Assembly (NCBI RefSeq): GCF_910596095.1
Contig: NC_056538.1
Span: 17,284,501 to 17,348,500 of the forward strand
Length of the DNA: 64,000 bases
Origin: Thunnus maccoyii
Lineage: Eukaryota; Chordata; Actinopteri; Scombriformes; Scombridae
Direction of reading: 5' to 3'
The position numbers and the translations under genes are program-made. The notes beneath the pieces were generated by a model. That model had not been told where the DNA came from. It was given only the letters and a program-made list of their open reading frames with translations, and made no database searches. Shown here piece by piece: positions 31,045-44,051 of this stretch (position 1 is the first letter of the stretch; the number at the start of each line of letters is the position of its first letter).

Positions 31045-32744
31045 TGTGAGTCGTCTTGTGGCTCCAGTGCAGTCAGAGAGGTCGAAGCCCCCGGGTTTCC
31101 TCTTCCCATTTCCTGGGGAAGTCAGAGCCACTTCCTTCTATTCAGCCAGACACAGAGCTTTTTAAAGATGGTCGAACACTAACACACAAAACTCGCCGCA
31201 CACACACATGTACAAACACTCAACACATACCCCTGATGTTCGCCCTTTTCCCAGAATCTATTGTTGAAAGTCCTCCAGGAGATGATGAAGAAAACCTCCT
31301 TATAAGTCGAGAAAGTTAGAACAAAGATGATCACTTTGAGCTTCGGTTAAAAAAAAAAAAAGTTTTCATTCAACAGCAGCAACATATAGTGTTGCATCTT
31401 TTTTCTCAAATAAGAAAAAAAATCACAAAGATGATTTAATTTTTCGATACAAGTCTGTGTTTAATGGATTTTATTGAATCTCATTATTACAGAAAATCAG
31501 TGTTTTTATCACAGTTTCATTAAAATCCACTCACATGGCATCTCTGTTTTTGTCAGCAAAAATGTTCATAAAACTTTCCATCAAAAACATGCTTACAAAA
31601 ATAAATTGCAAACACTGTATCGTAGGAAAACATGTTCTGATTGGAGGGTCCTACATTGTCTCTCTTAACAAATACAATACCACCAGTCTGAGTAGTGCTA
31701 TCGTCAGACATTCAGAGGGAACAGAGCAGTCAGACAGAAAATGTGGAGACTTAATGATCTGTCAGATAAACGTGGTGGGGATTTAAAAAAAAAAAAAAAA
31801 ACCACACACACACACACTTTCTCATTTCCACAAGGAAGCACATATCTTCCTTGTCACGTAACCAACAGAACATGTGTGCATACACACACACGCACACACG
31901 TATGGCACCACCATGACGTACACACCAGCTACCGATGACTGAAAATTAAGAAAATATATTTTTAACAATACAAGCAGCAAGTTAAGGCTTATGGGGTTAA
32001 AATACACTCACTGCTCAAATGGAAGAGACTGGCAATCATATGACTAAAAGTTTGTTTTTCCTTGAGTATAAAAGTGCTTTAAATCATGAACAATACATGA
32101 GCAAACACACAGCTTAGAAATACCCAGACTGAGGTAAAAGTTTCATGATAACTTTGTGGTAAAATGTTGATTGTTTTGTGGAACAAATATGTGCTTATTA
32201 AACACAGTTCCCACTTTACTAGAATATATACTGTATCTCAGTAATATCTTTGGTTTCTTATAACATTTGAGGATTTATATAAATACCTATAAGTAATAAC
32301 ATATTTTTCAAGAATTACATGGCCAACAATAAAACCTTCTCTATAATGGAGAGTAACATGATTGTTGTGTGAATACTTGAGTCTAGTATTACTAAGTATT
32401 ACTAAGTATTACTCTTAATACTGCTGCATATGCTGTAGTTGGAGACTGTTCTTCTAAGGAGACTAAGCCAGGACAAGAGTAACATTTGGAGAAGGGGAAA
32501 TGAAAGGATTTAAGACAGAAACAGGTCAGTTTGCTTATAAAAATATTCACACTTTCTCTTTCCTTATAGTGCTTATGTGTGGTAACGTTGGGGCATTCAA
32601 TTGTCCATCTAACTTTTTCCTGAGCCGCAACAGATTTTCTGTTACAAGCTGAAGGAGAAGCTGTGACATAAGGAAGGAGAGTGTTTGTTTCAGATCACAA
32701 CAGGCAGAAATCTCACAGCCGGTGCTCTCAGGTCGATCCCGGGC
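30824..32744. other. scarf1 5' flank and rilp 3' flank
   Basis: About 1.9 kb between two genes on the same strand. It holds a (CT)n tract at 31010-31037 (GA-rich in the scarf1 sense, possibly 5' UTR or promoter), a poly(A)/(CA)n stretch at 31784-31818, and a short tandem TATTACTAAG repeat near 32385-32412. A minus-strand AATAAA at 31470-31475 is a candidate rilp poly(A) signal. No coding exon seen. Confidence 0.5.
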
Positions 32745-34096
32745 TCAGGAAGACGGCCGCTGATCCCGCTCCTCATTGGCCTCCGAGTCTCCGATGATCT
32801 CCCAGCTGGAGGCGGAGTTGCTCATGTGGGTGGGGCTCCGCCCGCTGCCCGACCGCGTCAAGAAGCCGAAGCTGCAGCACACAGAGTAGAAAAGATGAGG
32901 TCAGATCTGCTGTGAGGGATTACAGCTAAATATATCCCAGGATTGACGAGGATCTCAGGGCAGTGACGGTGTCAGCAGCGAGAGATGAAACCATGCTCTG
33001 GTTCACAGATCTGCTTTTTTAATAGCAGCGATGGTTCTGGCCATTTCATTTTCTATTTTTCTTGCTTTGCATTTAATGAGTGTTGAAATCTATGTTTCTC
33101 TTTGGAGATTCTGGGCAAAGAAAATTTTATTTCTTACTTTATTTCAGATAATCCGATGTCTGTCTGAATTACATCATTTGTAGAGAGATAAAAAAGACAC
33201 AGGCAGCAGAAACACTAGTTTGCTACAGCATGTATTATGCAAACATGATATCCACAGTTTGTTTCCAACCTTTATCCCAACTTGCCACCCTCAAAGTCTA
33301 ATATAGCACCCATAACACATCTTAACATGACTGCATTCTTGGTCCTAACCAGGCACAAGGTATGCAACCACAATATTACTTAATTAAATGCATGAATTCT
33401 CAATGACAAAGACTCCTTTGCCCAAAAGTTATTTGGTAAATTAGATGTTTGTCTCTGCAGATCTTATCTCCTGGGAATTTCCGTCCTCTATACCAAATTA
33501 AAAGTGGGTTAACCTCCTCTTCTCATTTCAAGGAGACAAACCCACTTTAAAGGTGTAAACAACATCAGGTGACCAGACAGTTAAAATTTGCACATAATGA
33601 GTCTAAGTGTATTTTACAAATGTAATAACAGATCACAGGCTTGCGCAGGACTCAAGTAACTTCACTTATTTCTCATTAATTCACTGCAAAGCAAGGAAAG
33701 CAAGCAGGGAAACATATACAGTATGTTCTTTAAGATTGTCTCAAATCAGGTCATGAGCAGGGACTGCTGAAGCTAAATTACAAAACCACCACCAGCAAAA
33801 ACCTCAGATCAGATCGGAGAGAGCACATCACCTATGGCTTTTTGATGTTTCATCCTGCTGAAGTCTGAGCAGTGCAGTGTAGGTGGAAGTTGTACTCACA
33901 GGTTTCGAATGCGTGATTCTGCTGGTTTGTCAGAGCTGTCTACTTCCGTGCCGTCTACTTCTGTTTGCCCAAACAGAGGACTCTTGTCTTCCTCATCACT
34001 GGAGATAGAAAGTAAAACCATCAAAGGGTGAAACAAAATGGGTCTGTGTGTAACAACGACTGCCTTCTGAACATTTTTTTGGAAATGATCAATGTG

Positions 34097-34140
<44 letters not shown>

Positions 34141-37100
34141 CCTGCTGCAGTCATTCACAGGAATTCCGAGCATCTTTGCCTTGATGAGCTTTCTCCTTTT
34201 TTTGATGGCTGAGCGCACGGCTTCTAAGAGGAAGCCTGGACACCTCTCCTCATTCAGGATCTCCCTGCAATAACAACACAAACAATTTAATTTCAAACAG
34301 ATTGGCAAGGATGCCTTACTGGTATCAATGATGCAACAGCACCTTAAAGGCCACCTGTCAGCTCTTCTTTTTCTTAACCTAACTCCAAAGTAGCCCTGTG
34401 AGCATGTGGGGAGCGTTTACACCAATCTCAATTTACTAGAATTATTACTGAAAACTTGACACACCTCTGATAGTAGCTGAGCTCCTCCTGCACCAGGAAG
34501 AGGTTGGTTTTGAGCTCGTTCCTCTCAAAAATGATGTCGCGCACCTCCTTCTTGGTGAAGCACGGCTGATCGGGGTCCTTCTGGTCAACCGATGACTTTT
34601 TCTTTGACTCCCGAGCTGTTTGACTTAGACAGGACTGATGGGAGAACAGAGAGTCATCAGGTAACAAACAAACAGCAAGCTGTCATGTCATGAGCTCATT
34701 AGAGGAAGAAAAAGCTTCACATTTGCATTTTAGTTAGTGGAACTTGAGTTAAGATTCAGCTCTTGTCCAGAACATCTTAGAATGAGTGAAGCGGCAGAGT
34801 TCTCATGAAACCTAATTTCATGAGATGGTATAAAAAAAATCCCTCTGTAGACATGGCTTCTTACCTCCACTCATTTCATATACAGACACTAACTATGACT
34901 CAACAACCCATAAAGAAAGCAAACTTAACAAAAGTCCCAGATTTTTATTTTGACCTGCAGCTGAGTGAGATTTCTTTGCTAATGTAAATAAAAGTATTTA
35001 AAATTTCTTTGAATTCAAAAAACCTTATTTAGCAAACTTTTATACATGTGCAGACTGTGACGTACTTCTTTGTACATAATATAAAAGCAACCTAAATAGT
35101 AATAATAGTAAGTAGCAGTAATAATCTGTAAGAAGCATGCATACTGGGTTGTTGCTGTTGGTTCTGTCCAGCTGTGCTTGGAGGTTTTCTATCTCTTTGG
35201 TTTTCTCTTTCAGGTCAGCCTCCATGTCGGCCTTCCTCTCCACGGTGCTCTTCAGCTGGGCCTGCAGCACATTCTGCTTGTGTCGCAGCTCCGCGTTCAT
35301 CTTCATGAAGCGGTCCAACTGCTCCTGGAGCTACACACACAAAGATGCCTAATTTTTAATCATGAATAGTGAGTAGACTTACTAAACAGGTTTGAAGTTT
35401 AAGTAGCAATACACAACATTCAGGCACTACATATTGCACTATAGCACCAACATCTTAGACCAAAACAAACGTGTTTGTCATTTACTCAATTAAGATGGAA
35501 AAAAAGAGAGAAAACCGACAGCTCACGAAACTCAGATCAAACTATCAAACTAGGCAGTGCTGATCAAATATGGATCAAGATTCTGTTACTACATTGCCTA
35601 TTTCTCACCTCGAATGTTTTCAGAAACATATTTCAGTGTACTGTTTAGCTGTAATTTGAGAAAGTTTGTGACACAACCACCAAAACAAAGAACAAAGAAG
35701 AGGGAGTGTGACTTCATTCACTGCTCAGGTCACCATTACTCCACTATATCTTTACATAGCAAATAGTTGTTTGCTTACATCCAATGAGGCTAAATACCAT
35801 TTATTGGACCTTTAAATAGACAGTTCCCATATTTCCCATCAGTGATAAATACAGTTAAACCCAAAAGTAACAAGCCAGGGCAGAACTAGTTCCTGTCAAT
35901 AAAACAATATATCTGTATCTGTATTTGTTTTATGGCTGATAGTAACAGTGGTAGAGGAGAGGGGTGAAATCCATGAACTGCATGCATAGGATTCACACCA
36001 AAAATCTGTGGGAGGGAGACAATAATGAAACCACACAATGACAAAACAAGTGTAGCATTCATTTTAAGGATGAAAACAATTCCAGGCTTCCATTTGAGCA
36101 AACAGAGAAACTAGTTTAGTTGACCATGAGCTGTTTTTTTTCTGTCTTTCAGTCAAGTCGACTGACTGGGAGCAAAGAGCACAGCATTACCAAATACACA
36201 CCCAGTTATGGCTGCTATTTAAATCATGTGGTATATGCACACACACACACACACACAGTCACGTGCGAACACACACAAACACAAAGTAGCTGCTCAGACT
36301 TGTCTCAAGTGCAGCTTAATCCTCAACCAGTAACTTGTGTGGATAATCTCTTCTCTCTTTCCCTGATAGCTAACACACTTCCTGTTTTCCAGTGTGTTTA
36401 TCGGCATAGTTTACATGATGTAACTTCTCTTTTGATGCTGCATGTGATGCCTGTAATTATGTGTGTATGTTACAAGTCTCAATATGTTCAAATATTATAA
36501 AACTTGCAAACTGTAAAATAATAAACACCATTGTGAGGAAAGTCAGGAAACTGACCTTTGTAGCTACGGCCATAAATATTAGTGTGTGTGTGTCCACATG
36601 ATGATAGGCGTCATGCACAACGGCAAAGATGACAGCATCTGCTCTTAAGTCCAGAAACCGTCACCCAGGTTCCCACCAGCTCAGTTCAATTGTAACACCC
36701 GACTATTTCACATAAATGCATGTGAGTGCTGCTGTGTGCCTTTTAAGGAATGTATTATTGTGCTTGAGCAGAAGCATTGTCATTCACGCTGTATGGCTGT
36801 GTGTCTCCTTACCGCCTCCACTTCTTTGGAAATGGTGGATATCTCCTGGACTTTGGCCCTCAGCTCGTCTCTCTGCTTGTCCACCACTTCCTTCAGCTTC
36901 AGCATCACTTCTCGCTCCTGCCGCTGCACTCGGTCTGCATGCACACACACACACACACACACAAAGGGAAAGATAAAGAAAACAGAAGTCCGGCTGGCTA
37001 AGATGATTTATGTTATGTTTTTAGAGTAAAGGTCTTTTATTTATGAATAAATTGAGGTATGGGATAAGCAGTATTGTATTACATTTATATCATTATTATT

Positions 37101-40100
37101 ACGGCTGCAACTAACAATTATTTTCATTATCAATTAATCTGCTGATTATTTTCTCAATTAATCATTTGGTCTATAAAATGTGAAAAATGTCTTTTACAAA
37201 GGTGACGTCTTCAGCTGTCTTGTTTAGTTCGAACAACAGCTTTAAACCCAAAGATATTCAGTTTACTATCACGTATAACAAAGAAAAGCATCAAATCATC
37301 ACATTTGAGAAGTTTAAAACAGCCAATTTTGGCATTTTTGCTTAAGAAATTTCCAAAACTATTATTATTATTATTGATTAATCGACAAATCCTTGCAGCT
37401 CTACTTATTATGTTACATTATATAGTTCAATGATGGCTGATAAAGGCACTTTACTGATCTGTAGCATTGCATAATCTATCATGCAGTAAAACAACCAAGA
37501 CAAATGCAGAACAAATGCAGAAAACGGAATAATGACTGTAAACGATATAAATAATCAACAGAGCTAAATATTTTCATTCCTACTACGTACATGGCAAAAA
37601 ATAAGACTGAAACTTCTGAGAAAATGAAACTATGTAGACAGACGTCAGAGTGTGATTACTTCAAACTTGATCAAGACCATGTCTCCTTCAAGAAACTGAG
37701 GAAATCTACACAGAACAGTAGACAGCACAGTAATGAAGGGTCAATTCACCCTCATCACAAAAACAAATATTATCTATGCATGCAGATAGTTTCAGTTTTA
37801 TGTACCAAGATTTTTTTTTATTTTTTTGGATCTCATCTTTTATTTCAGCTTTTTGGCACAGATAATAGAAATAATGTCCCATAATCTTTGTATGCATAAG
37901 TACTGAGGTTTTGAGATATGAATCTCTTGAACATGCCACCATCCCAGCATGTGGAGGTAAGCAGAATTTTGTTTGTGGCGTTCACAGCATTGAATAGTTA
38001 CATTTGCAGAATTCAACGCCAACATTTTATGCGACTTGCCTGTTAATTTGAACAATCCACAGACCTTAAATAGGAGGTAGAAAGTAGTAGCAGTTCACAG
38101 TGAGGTCTGTGGATTATTTAGAATATCTAGAATAGGACATTGTTAAGTTTGGACATTTTTCTTGAGTTTTTCACATGTATTTTTTAAAGTGCAAACATAT
38201 CACAACTTCTATTGTACTGAGTTGGAGGCAAAAATCTCTGACGTGGATATCTCAGACCTTGAACAAATAAAACCAAAGCTATCACATCTATTGCATATTT
38301 AGATACGATTCATGGTCGCTGAGCATAAACTGACCCTTTAGACTTAAAATAAAAGTGTGTCTTCACACCTTTAGTTAAAACATGTGAACTATTTCTGATC
38401 ATTACATTGTTGGATTGCTTTATACATTCTGAGATACCATATGCTTAAGTAAGACTGGAGTAAAGTATTGCTATACCCAAAGTGAAGAACTCGTCAGGAG
38501 ACCGGTTCTGGGAGTCTTACGCAACATTTATTGAAGCTCAATCGAGGAGAACAGAAAACAGTGTGACTGTGAAACACGGTGCAATGCCACTCAATTCTAC
38601 CGTCTACTTCCAGACAACAGTATTTAAACCCTTCACCAAATCCTTGCACTTATTACCTCCAAATAAGGTTATTCTTCACACATCTATGCCCCTATTTGTT
38701 ATTGAACTATAAACAAGACACTATACTGACTGGCGTTAACTGAAGTCACGTAGTCTGTACACAGGTTACTTACTATCCATTCCAAAAGGAGACCGTCTGC
38801 ACAAAGCACAACATATCTCAACCTGACCTTGGTTGCCACAGGAGACAGCCAGCCTTATCAAGACGAGTGTATATCCAAGCCAACCTCAGTGGACAGAGAT
38901 GAACTGCTCTGAAATAGACGGGTCATGACCTTCTGCTCCCAGGATAGAAAATGACCAGAGAATGACCCGTGGAACACAAACATTTCCCCCACAGGCGATA
39001 TGACCAAAATCTCATTTCCCAATAATGATACCCATCCTCACATAGCACATTTTAATTTAATTAATAAATAGTTGGTTTGACCCTAATGACCAAAAAGATT
39101 AGTTTAATCTGTCAATACATATATTACATTTTCACATTCATTTAACGTTTCCTGGTATTAGCAGACTGTTTAAGGTTATTCATAATCCTAGCATGTTACA
39201 GGCAGAACAGTGGGTGGTAAAAGGTTAAACCACATACTGTAGTCTCTTAAAACTTCACTGCAGCCAAAGGAAGCATGGGAGCCTGTTGTAGCAGTCATAT
39301 CCATTACATAAAATGAATGGTTACATTCACCTGCCACATGACCTCTTGTCAGATAAATCACAAAATGATCAAGGCAGCATGTTTTCCTGTCAGTACAAGA
39401 AAACACGAGACAGCAAAGCGACTCCACCCTCTGGTGCACATTACTAGGGGATGATGTCTACATGTTGGGAATCATCAATAAATACATAAAATATTATCTA
39501 CCAAGTGGAAATACAACCATTTTTGAGTCCTCTCCTAACAGTGAGAACTTGTACTGCTTAATCTCTCAAAATGATTGCACTGTAAACACTGAAACGACCA
39601 GTTTGACTGCTTTCTGCCTTATGTTTAAAAAAAAACCAAAACATTAACACGGCAGATACAACTGCAACCCAGCTGCTTTGAATCTATGCTGTAACTGGTG
39701 GAGATGCTTTTTCACAGTTAATGCGTTTTACATACATTTGCATTCATGGAGAGGAGTGGTACGGTGATGAAACTAAATCCAAGTCTGCTTGGGAGATCCC
39801 TGCTGTTTACAGTGCCTCTGAAAACCATTTATATTAAGCATGCTCAACTATTTTTGTGATCTTTGCACTTATTCATTTTACATTATCTAAAAACTATTAC
39901 AACCAACGCTGGGGATTAAGAGCCATCTTAAAATCTTCTAAGGCCCGGACATTTTCAGGGTTTTGGCATTTTGCCTTTATTGGATAGAGGATAGTGAAAT
40001 GGCCGACAGGAAACAAGGGGAGAGAGAGATGGGTACAACACACACCAAAGGCTGGAATCGAACCAGTGATGTTGCAGTTATGTGTCATGTGCAGTAACTA

Positions 40101-43100
40101 TTCAGCTACCAGGTTGCGCAAATATTTTCAGTTTTGAATGTCTACTCAACTCTCACAGATGGAAAAGATTACCCAGGATTCCCTCAGGCTTTATGAAAGG
40201 TTCATGTGGTAACATCTCCACTAGAGGTGGGATTTACACTGTCATGTGAGGGCTATAAACAATATATAGTGTCAAACAGTGAACGCCTCCTTTTGGAACT
40301 GATTTGAGCAGCATTTTAGTGAACACAATCCAGATTTTAAAAACTGGCAACATGTTTAACATTTGTCTTGAACAGAAAATCCTGGAACATACCTTCCTGT
40401 GCATGACTGCCCTTCAGTCTGCTCTGCAGCTCCTCTCTGTCCACCTGGAGCTGCTGTACCTGGACCTGAAGCTCCTCACACCTCCTCTTCCACTGCTGCT
40501 CCTTCTGCTGCAGCTCCTGCTAGACAGGACAGAAGCCAGAACCTCAGAGACATGAGGGATACTAAAACTTTCAGAATAAACATGATGTGATGTAACTGTG
40601 CTGTTAAATTCTCTTCTAGGAATGTGCATTCAGCAGAACAGGTTGGGTCTGTCGTTCTGTTGTTAAGTCACCACAGATGTTTTGTTGAAAAGGTTCCAGT
40701 AGATCTCAACAGCAAATTCTGATCCCAGAACCACTCCTCTCAATATACTCTCTTAGCAATGATTATAACACTGGCTTGTCTACTGCAGTGATTCCCAAAG
40801 TGGGACGGGCGAGGAGTCCAGCGAGATTAATCATATTATTGTTCATCTATTGTGTGTTTTAATAACATTTCACCACATCACAAAAAAATCTGCAACATTT
40901 ACATTAACTAGACTTTATGTTACATTTTCAAACATATTAAAACAGAATAAATAAGCACTACATATAAAAATCACTGTTTTAAAAACTATGTAGGTAGTCA
41001 CAGCTGACATCACAAGTCACTGCTGCCAGTTGTCATAGTAACACAACAAGCTTTCCAGCTTTGAAGTTTTGCAGGAGCTCAGCAGTGAGCGTCAGAGCAA
41101 TGATGGAAAAAATTTGACACAAAAAACCAGCTCAAATAAAAGCTGAAACATCTCAAAACAGACAACTGAATCTGAGCTGGACAATAAAACTCACATCAGA
41201 CTGAACACGACTTGGCTAACATGGTTTACCAACAGATTTTGTCTGCTTGTGGATGATGAATATCAATCATTGTCTGTGTGCATTCATTGTGGTGTCACAC
41301 ATTCCCAAAGTCATACTTGTGTTATGTGGCTGTTAAATATGGAAACAAAACAAGAGACGTCCCATCAGTGGACACCTGCAGGTTGTTCTCTCTCTCAGTC
41401 AACAACAGCTCACATGTCCCATTGAAATTCCTGCAGCCTTTTGGGGTTTTGTTTGTTTGTTTTTCCTTGTAGGCTAGATATTAAATATAAGCTCATTTAA
41501 ATTGAAGAAAATGAAAGACATACATTTAATATATTTAATTGTAGTCATTGTTTATTTTCAGCTAAATGTTTTATCAGTAAATCTGCCCAGCAGCTGTTGG
41601 TTTTTGCAGAGAATGACTGAGAATGAACCTATATTATTTAGCTTAATATTAATATAATATAGCATAATATTATATTATATTAATTTATAGAAATATTGTT
41701 AATAATCATAATGATAATATTTCAGACTTCATAACACTGAGCCATGAACTGTAAAATGCAATATTACCAGAGATGGAGAGTAAAAAAGCATACTTATTCA
41801 AATACAGCTGTTATGTGAAATTAACAGTTTTGGAGCACTGGCACTTTAACATGGCTTATGTTTATTTTATGACACTTTATACTTTACTCCATTTCATTTC
41901 AGAGAGAATATGAAACTTTCTCTCTGTTTATTTACTGTGTAGATTCAGCTTTTGCACATTAACTGCTAATAGGAGCATAAAATAACACCCTCAAACAGTT
42001 ATAACACGCTTCTGACATTTTTCACCATTGTCTTTGATGAATCGAGAAAAATAATCGATAATGAAAATAACAGTTAGCTTAGTTGCAGCCCCACATAAGT
42101 TTAATAATAAGTGAACTTTCACTTGGTGATTCAGTACTTTTACATGATGGCATTCCTTATTTTACTTCAGTTGAATAATATTCCCACAAGTGCTTTAACT
42201 TGAGTACTTTTTCCACAACTATTTTATAACATCACGCTGCGCCAAAGCTAAAACATTTTTTTCCCCCACAGGCATTCGGCAAAGACCTGCCCTATTCTGC
42301 CTCTGACTGGCTCTGACCCTGATATTCTTACCCTAAACCTACATGACACACCCACTTTACTACATGACATGCCCACTTTGCTACATGACACACACCCCTG
42401 ACCACTAAAGGCCCAAAAGCGTCTGACGGGCATGTTTGGAAGTACACCCATTGTCTTAGAAGGCCGAACACGTACCAAAAGCATTATGAGGCGCGTTAAA
42501 CTGCCTTGACAACCCCGATCTTGTCTCGATTTTGGAGCGTCAAATGAGTACCCAGCGACCAAAGCTGTTCTCTCTGCAGCCAAAAAAGAGAGATAGCATT
42601 GGCCAGCTGAGCACCTAGCCAGACAGCGCAGCGGTGGTCGAGCGAGGAGAGTTAGCAGTAATGAGAACAAAGCCAGTAAATGAGAGAGATAAAACTTTAT
42701 ATTCTAATTAATTCACGACAGTTACGTTCTACAGCACAAATAATTAGTTATTTAGTTTATTTTTCCTCCTCTGAATTTCTCCTCTACATTCATTCATTGC
42801 GTCCAACTAAAGCAGCAGTTAATACAAAGAACAAAAGGACAAATCAGTGTTGGTGCTGTGATGCTGGCATTTCAAATCTGATGCCTGCAGTGCGCCATAG
42901 GAGCATCAAACGACGCGCGTAAATTGTCGCTTTTAGTGCGTTTGGGCGTGCCCAAGTGGGCGTGTTATGTAGTAAAGTGGGTGTGTCGCGTGGATGCTGC
43001 GAGTCTGCAGATAGACTTACTTCAAAGCTGTTCCTGTATCCAGTTCTCTTTATACATCCATGGCCTAAACCTAACCAGCCTAACCAACGAAGGCAACGAG

Positions 43101-44051
43101 TACCAGCCAATCAGAGGTGGCGGAGGGCGGATTTCGCGAAATCTGGAGAAAAAAAAGCTAAATTAACTGCGTCGCTTTAGACGCTGCTTTACTAAAACGT
43201 TGGTAACATAAACACTGTTACAAAATAGTAAACGTTAAATAATCTTACATATCCCCACTGACAGTCTATAAAATATATATTTTTTTAAAAATAAGAAAAC
43301 AGCGTTTGCTAAATAACAGTAGCGGTTAAACAGACTGTGTCACGGTTGCCTTGACGACACTGAATGAGCGGCATGGCTGTTGTTTCGGGTTAGCCAGTAT
43401 GGCTGTACAGTATGATAGCAGATAACGTCAACGTGTGACCTCGAAAGGTGAATCAGGTAATCAAATCCGAGAACAGTGAGTAATTTCACTTCCAGGTTGT
43501 CTGAATACATCCACACAGACGCCTGTTTCTTCAACGTTTTCGCCACATTTGGAAGGTCTGCCTATCAACATGCTACATGTCTGTCACGACGACACAGAGC
43601 AACTGTATTGTATCCGTTGTTACAACTGAAGCACTGTTACAACGTTATAACACAGTGTTTATACGGTGTTTACAACATGCTGGGGAGGATTAAAAGCTGC
43701 CATGTTTCTCACCTGTATTTCATTTTTATCTTTGCCTTCGTCGCTTTCCTTCCCCGCACGTTTCTTCTGCTGTTGCAGCTGAATCGTCTCGAAGGTCTTG
43801 AGCAGCTCTTCTTCCCGCAGTTTGTGTGCGTGGTTCCTCGACGCGAAACTCTCCAACAGCTCCAGCACTTTCACAATTTTCGGCACCAGACCCTCGACGC
43901 TGTCTTTGCCATAGCCGTCGATGAGTTTCTCCACCTCGGTACCGATCAGCTTGGCTATCTCGTACACATTGTCCACAGTTAAAGCCGAGAAGGTCCTGTC
44001 AAAACAGCTCTCTGCGGGTTTGGTTTCTGGGTGCGATGCAGGTCCCTCCAT
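32745..44051 (-). CDS. rilp: Rab-interacting lysosomal protein (rilp)
   Basis: RILP links GTP-Rab7 on late endosomes and lysosomes to dynein-dynactin and HOPS. Exons: 43713-44051, 40393-40516, 36813-36934, 35145-35330, 34465-34634, 34142-34264, 33900-33998, 32745-32871, giving 429 aa (human RILP about 401). The N-terminal RH1 domain (residues about 10-105, LTVDNVYEIAKLIGTEVEKL) is followed by a long coiled coil (about 95-245, rich in Gln/Glu/Lys heptads). Next is the Rab7-binding RH2 region (about 282-355, CFTKKEVRDIIFERNELK, LVQEELSYYQRE, RRKLIKAKMLG). The acidic/Ser-rich tail ends SWEIIGDSEANEERDQRPSS. The LLEAVRSAIKKRRKLIKAKM stretch matches RILP better than RILPL1 or RILPL2, and the prpf8 neighbour supports rilp. 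Introns total about 10 kb and host several repeats. Confidence 0.92.
32872..33899. other. rilp intron 7, no feature seen
   Basis: About 1 kb of AT-rich intron without recognisable exon, RNA or repeat family. Confidence 0.5.
34097..34133. repeat. (GT)n microsatellite beside rilp exon 6 donor
   Basis: Pure GT run of about 18 units. In the transcript it is a CA repeat starting about 9 bases after the exon 6 donor. Confidence 0.92.
36935..36963. repeat. (CA)n microsatellite at rilp exon 3 acceptor
   Basis: CA run next to the exon 3 acceptor. On the minus strand it reads (TG)n then CATGCAG, supplying the 3' splice site. A second CA run is at 36237-36258 in the next intron. Confidence 0.88.
37103..37406. 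repeat. Teleost 'GGCTGCAACTAACAATTATT' interspersed repeat, copy 4 (rilp intron 2)
   Basis: Best preserved copy. It starts CGGCTGCAACTAACAATTAT, passes through GGTCTATAAAATGTGAAAAA and AAAGATATTCAGTTTACTAT, and ends GATTAATCGACAAATCCTTG then CAGCTCTA. The ends are inverted repeats of each other. The element is about 300 bp with no coding capacity. Confidence 0.75.
38475..38993 (-). mobile_element. Probable solo LTR of an LTR retrotransposon
   Basis: Read on the minus strand, a roughly 0.52-kb block starts TGTGGGGGAAATG and ends near GGGTATAGCA. It has a TATA-like TTTAAATACTG and, downstream, an AATAAA 40-60 bases before its end. That order (TG start, TATA, polyA signal, CA end) is typical of an LTR. 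No gag/pol frame flanks it, so it would be solo. No target duplication was identified and exact ends are unsure. Confidence 0.5.
39935..40125 (-). mobile_element. tRNA-derived SINE fragment (rilp intron 2)
   Basis: On the minus strand the head reads GCGCAACCTGGTAGCTGAAT, an A-box-like stretch. About 45 bases later comes GGTTCGATTCCAGCC (40054-40064 region), a perfect B box. The body then continues with CCCATCTCTCTCTCCCCTTG and TTTCCTGTCGGCC. This is the head and body order of tRNA-derived SINEs in fish. Tail limits are approximate. Confidence 0.7.
41767..42224. repeat. Teleost 'TTACTCCA / AGTACTTTTTCCAC' repeat with nested fragment
   Basis: Contains ACTTTACTCCATTTCATTTC and CACAAGTGCTTTAACTTGAG then TACTTTTTCCACAACT, phrases of a repeat seen very often in fish genomes. 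A fragment of the CTGCAACTAA family (about 42030-42093, AATCGAGAAAAATAATCGAT through AGTTGCAGCC) is nested inside. Limits are approximate. Confidence 0.45.
42245..43165. mobile_element. Fold-back element with tandem CCCACTTT subrepeats (rilp intron 1)
   Basis: Outer arms pair loosely (left CTGCCTCTGACTGGCT; right AGCCAATCAGAGGTGG on the plus strand). Inner arms pair clearly: left ACACACCCACTTTACTACAT at about 42350 with right ATGTAGTAAAGTGGGTGTGT at about 42968. The 17-18-bp unit ACATGACACACCCACTTT is repeated in tandem on the left, three times with variation. The middle is comparatively G+C-rich and codes for nothing recognisable. Confidence 0.65.

Noticed and set aside
40786-40806. CAGTGATTCCCAAAGTGGG, resembling a hAT terminal repeat
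   Set aside because: No inverted partner end was found nearby, so no element could be bounded.
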